This document shows positions 60,076 through 64,000 of a stretch of 64,000 bases of DNA, in pieces. How positions within the stretch are numbered: position 1 is the first letter of the stretch; each line of letters begins with the position of its first letter. The DNA is from Spirometra erinaceieuropaei (taxonomy: Eukaryota > Platyhelminthes > Cestoda > Diphyllobothriidea > Diphyllobothriidae), in contig CACRXP010000231.1 in NCBI GenBank assembly GCA_902702965.1, positions 584,085 to 648,084 on the forward strand, given 5' to 3'. A model generated the notes under the pieces. That model had not been told where the DNA came from, made no database searches, and saw only the letters and a program-made list of their open reading frames with translations. The position numbers and the translations under genes are program-made.

Positions 60076-60088
60076 ACTCCCCCTCCTA
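60076..60088 (-). promoter_or_regulatory. Polypurine tract
   Basis: The minus strand reads taggagggggagt immediately before the LTR start. It is the expected primer site for plus-strand DNA synthesis in LTR elements. Confidence 0.6.
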
Positions 60089-60304
60089 GGAGAAAGGAGT
60101 TCAAAAAATATTGTCAATAGAAGGAAAAGGTGAGAGTGTTATGCATATTGCACGAGTTGGTGACGGTCGGTAAAACGGACATGACGACCGCTGCGCTTAA
60201 GGGGGAGGAGTCTGTGGGAAAAGGGAAGACGCAGGGTTATTAAGCGTAAGTGGAGTCTGGGAATTGGCAAGTGGCAAGGTGCCTAGTGGAGGTTGTTCGG
60301 TTGG

Positions 60305-61345
60305 GGAAGTTTAAAGAGGCTCGGTATAAGCCGCCTTCAAGCGATCGACTGAGACCACGTCGGTGCGGCCTCCACAGTCAATTGTAAAATGCTTGTTCGT
60401 TCGAGATAGTACATGAAATGGGCCGTCATAGGGCTGTTGCAGTGGCTGGCGAACGATATCTACACGGACAAACACAAAAGAATATGAGAAAGTGAAGGCT
60501 CTTCGGAAAATTGAGTTGTACTCGTAAATATGTTCGGGTCGATGTACGACTTACTTGTTGGAGCACTCGGAGGAGGGGCTCGAAGATGAGTCATGGCATG
60601 ACGCAAACTTTGCACATAATCGCTGGGATCGAAGTCGGCTGAGCTTTGAGAGTACCCGAAAAAATCACCTGGAATCCGTAGGGTAGTACCGTCGATAAGT
60701 TCGGCAGCGAAATACTCCAAGTCGGGCTTGAGTGCAGTGCGGATACCGAGCATGACCAAATGCAGATGCTCGACCCAATGGGAAGGGTTGTCATGAGCTC
60801 GGAGTGAGGCTTTCATTTGCCGATGGAAACACTCGACTGAGCCGTTGGATGAGGGGTGGTATGCTTTCGTGCGTATACGAGAACATCCGAGGAGGTTGGT
60901 AAGGCTGGTAAAAAGTCTAGACTCGAATTGTTGGCCTCGAGCGGTGGAAATAGTTGAGGGGACGCCATAATGAGAGACCCAGTGTTCCAAAAAGGCATGA
61001 GCAACGGAATCTGCGGTTATGTTAGATATGGGAGTTGCAAAGAGCCAACGAGTAAATCGGTCAATCGCAGTAAGTAAGTAAGTAGTTGCAACCACGAGAT
61101 GTTGGAAAAGGAGCTATCAGATCGATATGGACATGTGCAAAACGTGCGTCGGTTGCGAGGAAAGTGCCAGTGGGGGCTTTGTTGTGCCGGTCGACTTTGG
61201 CCTTCTGACAGGCCAAACATGAACGGGTTCACTGGCGGATATCAGTGTTCATGCTTGGTCAAACGAAACGTTCGCTGACGAGACGCTGGGTAGTTCAAAT
61301 GCCAGGGTGAGCCAGATTGTGCAACGCGGCAAAAACATCTCGCCT
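60305..61345 (-). pseudogene. Ty3/gypsy integrase
   Basis: Upstream, across frames, lies the HHCC zinc domain: HNLAHPG-like text near 61310-61325 and CLACQKAKVDRHNKAPTGTF at 61160-61215. The core is a 211-aa frame (61095-60460): LLTAIDRFTRW with Asp12, then ISTARGQQFES with Ala52 where the second catalytic Asp belongs, and NGSVECFHRQMKASL with Glu88. Spacings of 39 and 35 residues are exactly those of the D,D-39/35-E core, so Ala52 is a true loss. The C-terminal part VVSVDRLKAAYTEPL ends near 60315. Integrase would join the cDNA to host DNA; this copy cannot. Confidence 0.9.
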
Positions 61346-61359
61346 TGTCTCGCTTGGCA

Positions 61360-62005
61360 CTACGGGTCGGGAGGCACCGCGCGATACGTCACAAAAATTG
61401 TACCGAGGGTCGTGGAAAAAGGAATGGCCTGGAGCTGAAGACTAGTGTGTGGAAGGCTCTCAGCGAAAGTCGGCTGCTTTTGCACTTCTGCCATGCTCTC
61501 CAAATCGATGGAAGGGCGGGTGATGGCATTAATGCCAGGCCGAGAAAGACAGTCACCAACTTGATTATAAAGGTCTTCAAGAAATCGAATGTCGGTGGTA
61601 TACTGAGAAGTAAAATCGAGATTACGGGCCTCGCGGGGTGAATACTTGTCAGAAGAAATAGAAAGGGTATTAGTAAGAGGCTTGTGGTCACTATAAATAC
61701 AAAAATTTCGGCCCTCAATATAATAACGAAAATGCTTAATGGCTAAATAAATTGCAAGAAGTTCTCTACCAAAAGTGCTATAGCGAGTTTGTGGGGGTGT
61801 CAATTTGGCAGAGTAGAAAGCCAAGGGCAGGGTGCCAGCGGGCGTCTGTTGCTGAAGAACAACACCTATAACGAAATTGGAGGCGTCGGCCACAGTGGAA
61901 AGTGAGGCATCAGGTATAGGGTGAACGAGGGCGGTTGTATCCGCAAGAGCCTTCCTGGTACGATTAAAAGCCTCCACATCTGTCAGGAAAAGAAAACTCG
62001 CAGTT
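61360..62005 (-). pseudogene. Ty3/gypsy RNase H domain
   Basis: A 205-aa frame (61977-61360) carries STVADASNFVIGVVLQQ (Asp31), YSTFGRELLAIYLAIKHFRY (Glu72) and NFCIYSDHKPLTNTL (Asp97), the catalytic residues of retroviral-type RNase H, followed by NQVGDCLSRPGI. Upstream, in another frame near 62010-62080, is the RT connection segment LVNFHRRFIPHCAQ-like text. The domain itself is the least damaged part of the element. Confidence 0.9.
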
Positions 62006-62960
62006 GTTCTCGCGTGAAAGGTTACTAAGTGGTAACATTAATTGAGCACAATGAGGGATAAAACGTCGATGGAAATTGACAAGGCCTATAAGAAGGCGAA
62101 GTTGTCGAAAAGAAGTGGGAGTAGGAAATCGCGACTAGCTGAAACTTTAGCATCTATGGGATGACGACCAGAAGAATCTACGCGATGTCCTAGGAAAAAC
62201 AGCGACTGTACACCAAAAACGCATTCACAAACACTAATGAAAACGCCGAATTGTCTCAATCGTTCAAAAATGGGACGCAAATGTTGTAGGTGTTCGTGTT
62301 CACTGGAACTTGCCACCAGGACATCGTCAACGTAGACAAAAACGAAAGGTAGATCGCGGTGGGCTTCGTTGATGAAACGTCGAAAAGTTTGAGCGGAGTT
62401 GCGTAGTCCAAAAGGCATTCCGGCAAACTCGAGCAGGCCAAACGGTGTTGTAATCGCCATTTTGGGAACGTCTTCTGGAGCAACGGGTGTCTGACGGAAA
62501 GCTTTGACTAAGTTTATATTGTAAAATATTGTTGCTCCGGCTAGGCTAGCTGAAAAGTCGTGGAGATGGGGATGTGGATACCTGTCAGGCCCAGTGCAGG
62601 TGTTTAACCGTCGGTAATACCCGCATGGGCGCCAGTCAACGAGAGACTTTTTGCATACCATATGTATAGGTGCAGCCCATGGACTAGTGGAAGGCCTGAT
62701 TATGCCTAGCTCCATCAGGTGACTGAATTCAGCCTTGGCTATGGCTAACTTATCGGCAGATAAACGACGTGGACGGCGACACACGGGTGGTCCAGTAATT
62801 GAAATATAAAGTAAAACAGAATGCTTAATAGGTTGGTTAAATTGTGAGGGTCGTGTGATAGATGGAAATTCCGAAAGCAAACGATGATAGGGAGTAGACG
62901 AAGGGATGGTTGAAATGAGTCGATTAGGTGATGAAAGGGTACGAGTGGAACATTAACGGT
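62006..62960 (-). pseudogene. Ty3/gypsy reverse transcriptase
   Basis: A 264-aa frame (62880-62086) covers fingers and palm: [32 protein letters not shown] (Tyr88 where the family usually has Asp), [15 protein letters not shown] (Asn123 in place of the motif A catalytic Asp), [20 protein letters not shown] (motif B) and [11 protein letters not shown] with intact YVDD at 183-186, then [10 protein letters not shown]. Loss of the motif A Asp alone would abolish polymerisation. The thumb continues in other frames down to about 62010. Confidence 0.9.
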
Positions 62961-63261
62961 GTAAGGGAGCCTTGAAGTCAAGTAATTTATGTTACCTGAT
63001 GTTAACGAGGAGACCAAAAAAGGATATAAAATCAACGCCGAGAATTGCAGTATGAACATCAGCGATAGTAAATATCCAAAGAAATGAACGTCTCAAACCC
63101 TAATCTAGCGTTAGGGATCGTTGAACAAAAGTTTCAATAGGTGCCTTGTTAGCTGCTTGGAGGAAAAATTAAGAGTTTGGTGACTTACGGTCAGTCAAGG
63201 TGGGTGGGATTAGAATGATCTCCGCACCAGTATCCACGAAAAAATTACGACTGGAAGTCCT
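62961..63261 (-). pseudogene. Ty3/gypsy aspartic protease
   Basis: The minus strand gives SRNFFVDTGAEIILIPPTLT, with the DTGA active-site loop at 63234-63223 intact. It is followed after a stop by ADVHTAILGVDFISFFGLLV near 62985-63060, the second conserved protease region. Normally it releases Gag and Pol products. The in-frame stop near 63170 separates the two halves. Confidence 0.75.
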
Positions 63262-63962
63262 GTCATAGATGTGGAATAAGCGACTGGGAGAGGATGTGCC
63301 GACCACGTTCGTCGCCCTTATTGGTCGGCAGGGGGTTTTTCAACGCGCGTGTCTTGTACTTGCACGGAGAGTGGCAGCGATGGGCGTTAGACCCATAATT
63401 GTGATGATACCAACAGAATCCGCCAACTGTAGGTTGGTTTGGAGTGGAAGATCTCGGGCGGCGAATAATTGCAGGCATACGAAAGTTATAGGCACGAGTT
63501 GCCCGGAGCTGGGAAACGGCCAGTGTGCGGGCATTCAGGCGTTTGACGACATCCTCGATTGTGGGGAAAATTCTGTTTCGGTTAGCGACGTTTACCGTAA
63601 CAGGAGGCTGGTAGTACTCGAGTATACGGTCGACAGTCTCTGCGAGCATCTGAATAGTCGAGAAGGAATGTTAGGCGCATGGACGGCTTGCACAGAAGTA
63701 AGTAACCGTTGGAGAAAAAGCTGCTTGAATATGATGGCATCCAGCATTTTCCGTCAGCTAACTGCTCCAAACGTCTAAGAAGCTGCGTAGGCTTCCTGTC
63801 AACGAGGTCCTCCTCGGAAATTAAACTTTGCGGACGTTTTTGCGTTAACAAGGGAATGCGGGAAATGGGAGCCTCCTTTAGGGCAGTATAAGGGGCTTCT
63901 ATGGGCGGGCAATCTATGATGTCGCAGAGGTCGGTGATGATATCCATTGGGAGTGCTGCCAC
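63262..63962 (-). pseudogene. Ty3/gypsy gag remnant
   Basis: An upstream frame (63962-63582) has DIIDCPPIEAPYTALKEAPI and DRKPTQLLRRLEQLADGK, the end of a capsid-like domain. After a frameshift near 63700, MLAETVDRILEYY (63649 on) continues to GFCWYHHNYGSNAHRCHSPC, a CCHC-like knuckle with the pattern typical of animal Ty3/gypsy Gag. The start lies beyond or near the right edge. Gag packages the element RNA; the frameshift makes this copy inactive. Confidence 0.8.
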
Positions 63963-64000
63963 AACATAGTGAAGTTACGTATCCTCTCGTGTCATCTGAC

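Larger units (their letters stand above)
59860..64000 (-). mobile_element. Ty3/gypsy LTR retrotransposon, incomplete
   Basis: In minus-strand order, gag remnant, protease, RT, RNase H, integrase, a polypurine tract and the 3' LTR run from the right edge to about 59860. This order (integrase after RNase H) is that of Ty3/gypsy, not Copia. The element is open at the right edge, so the 5' LTR and primer binding site lie outside the window. Inactivating changes are present in RT and integrase as well as frameshifts. Confidence 0.9.

Noticed and set aside
1..64000. CRISPR arrays, operons or bacterial/phage genes
   Set aside because: No regularly spaced short repeats, no gene-dense organisation, and all recognisable coding sequence belongs to eukaryotic retroelements.

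Overview
The window is nuclear DNA of a multicellular eukaryote built almost entirely from decayed mobile elements; no host protein-coding gene could be supported. There are no operons, no ribosome binding sites and no dense ORFs, and most open frames are short and patternless. The element mix points to a flatworm, most likely a diphyllobothriid-type tapeworm: an RTE-clade LINE whose C-terminus carries a C2H2-like zinc finger, CR1/Jockey-type LINEs, Penelope-like elements (PLEs) with a GIY-YIG nuclease, a Ty3/gypsy element, and TTAGGG-type telomere-like tracts. The taxon is inferred from remembered family resemblance, not from a search.

Layout. 1-715: minus-strand RTE LINE remnant running off the left edge. 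2.0-2.5 kb: degenerate telomere-like repeats between inverted arms, plus a fragment of a short TIR element. 3.2-3.8 kb: partial copy of a palindromic MITE. 4.2-5.0 kb: direct repeats. 5.94-11.51 kb: head-to-tail duplication of a 2.79-kb unit. 13.3 kb: PLE terminal fragment with a hammerhead-like motif. 13.95 and 27.58 kb: two 279-bp TIR elements in opposite orientation, each with internal telomere-like repeats. 17.4-27.6 kb: no recognisable feature apart from microsatellites. 27.9-29.95 kb: minus-strand PLE pseudogene. 30.8-46.2 kb: cluster of palindromic MITEs ending in TA-CAGTG, including a 1-kb near-perfect inverted repeat. 46.4-48.6 kb: LINE fragment, a head-to-head hairpin of SINE-like sequence, a tRNA-derived SINE and a direct repeat. 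49.6-59.4 kb: LINEs on the plus strand, a minus-strand PLE and nested insertions. 59.86-64.0 kb: Ty3/gypsy element on the minus strand with LTR, integrase, RNase H, RT, protease and gag remnants, running off the right edge.

Every autonomous element seen has stops, frameshifts or lost catalytic residues, so none looks active. The parts of most interest are the non-autonomous families: the palindromic MITEs with mariner-like ends, the 279-bp element carrying telomere-like repeats, the tRNA-headed SINEs and the hammerhead-like motif in the PLE ends.
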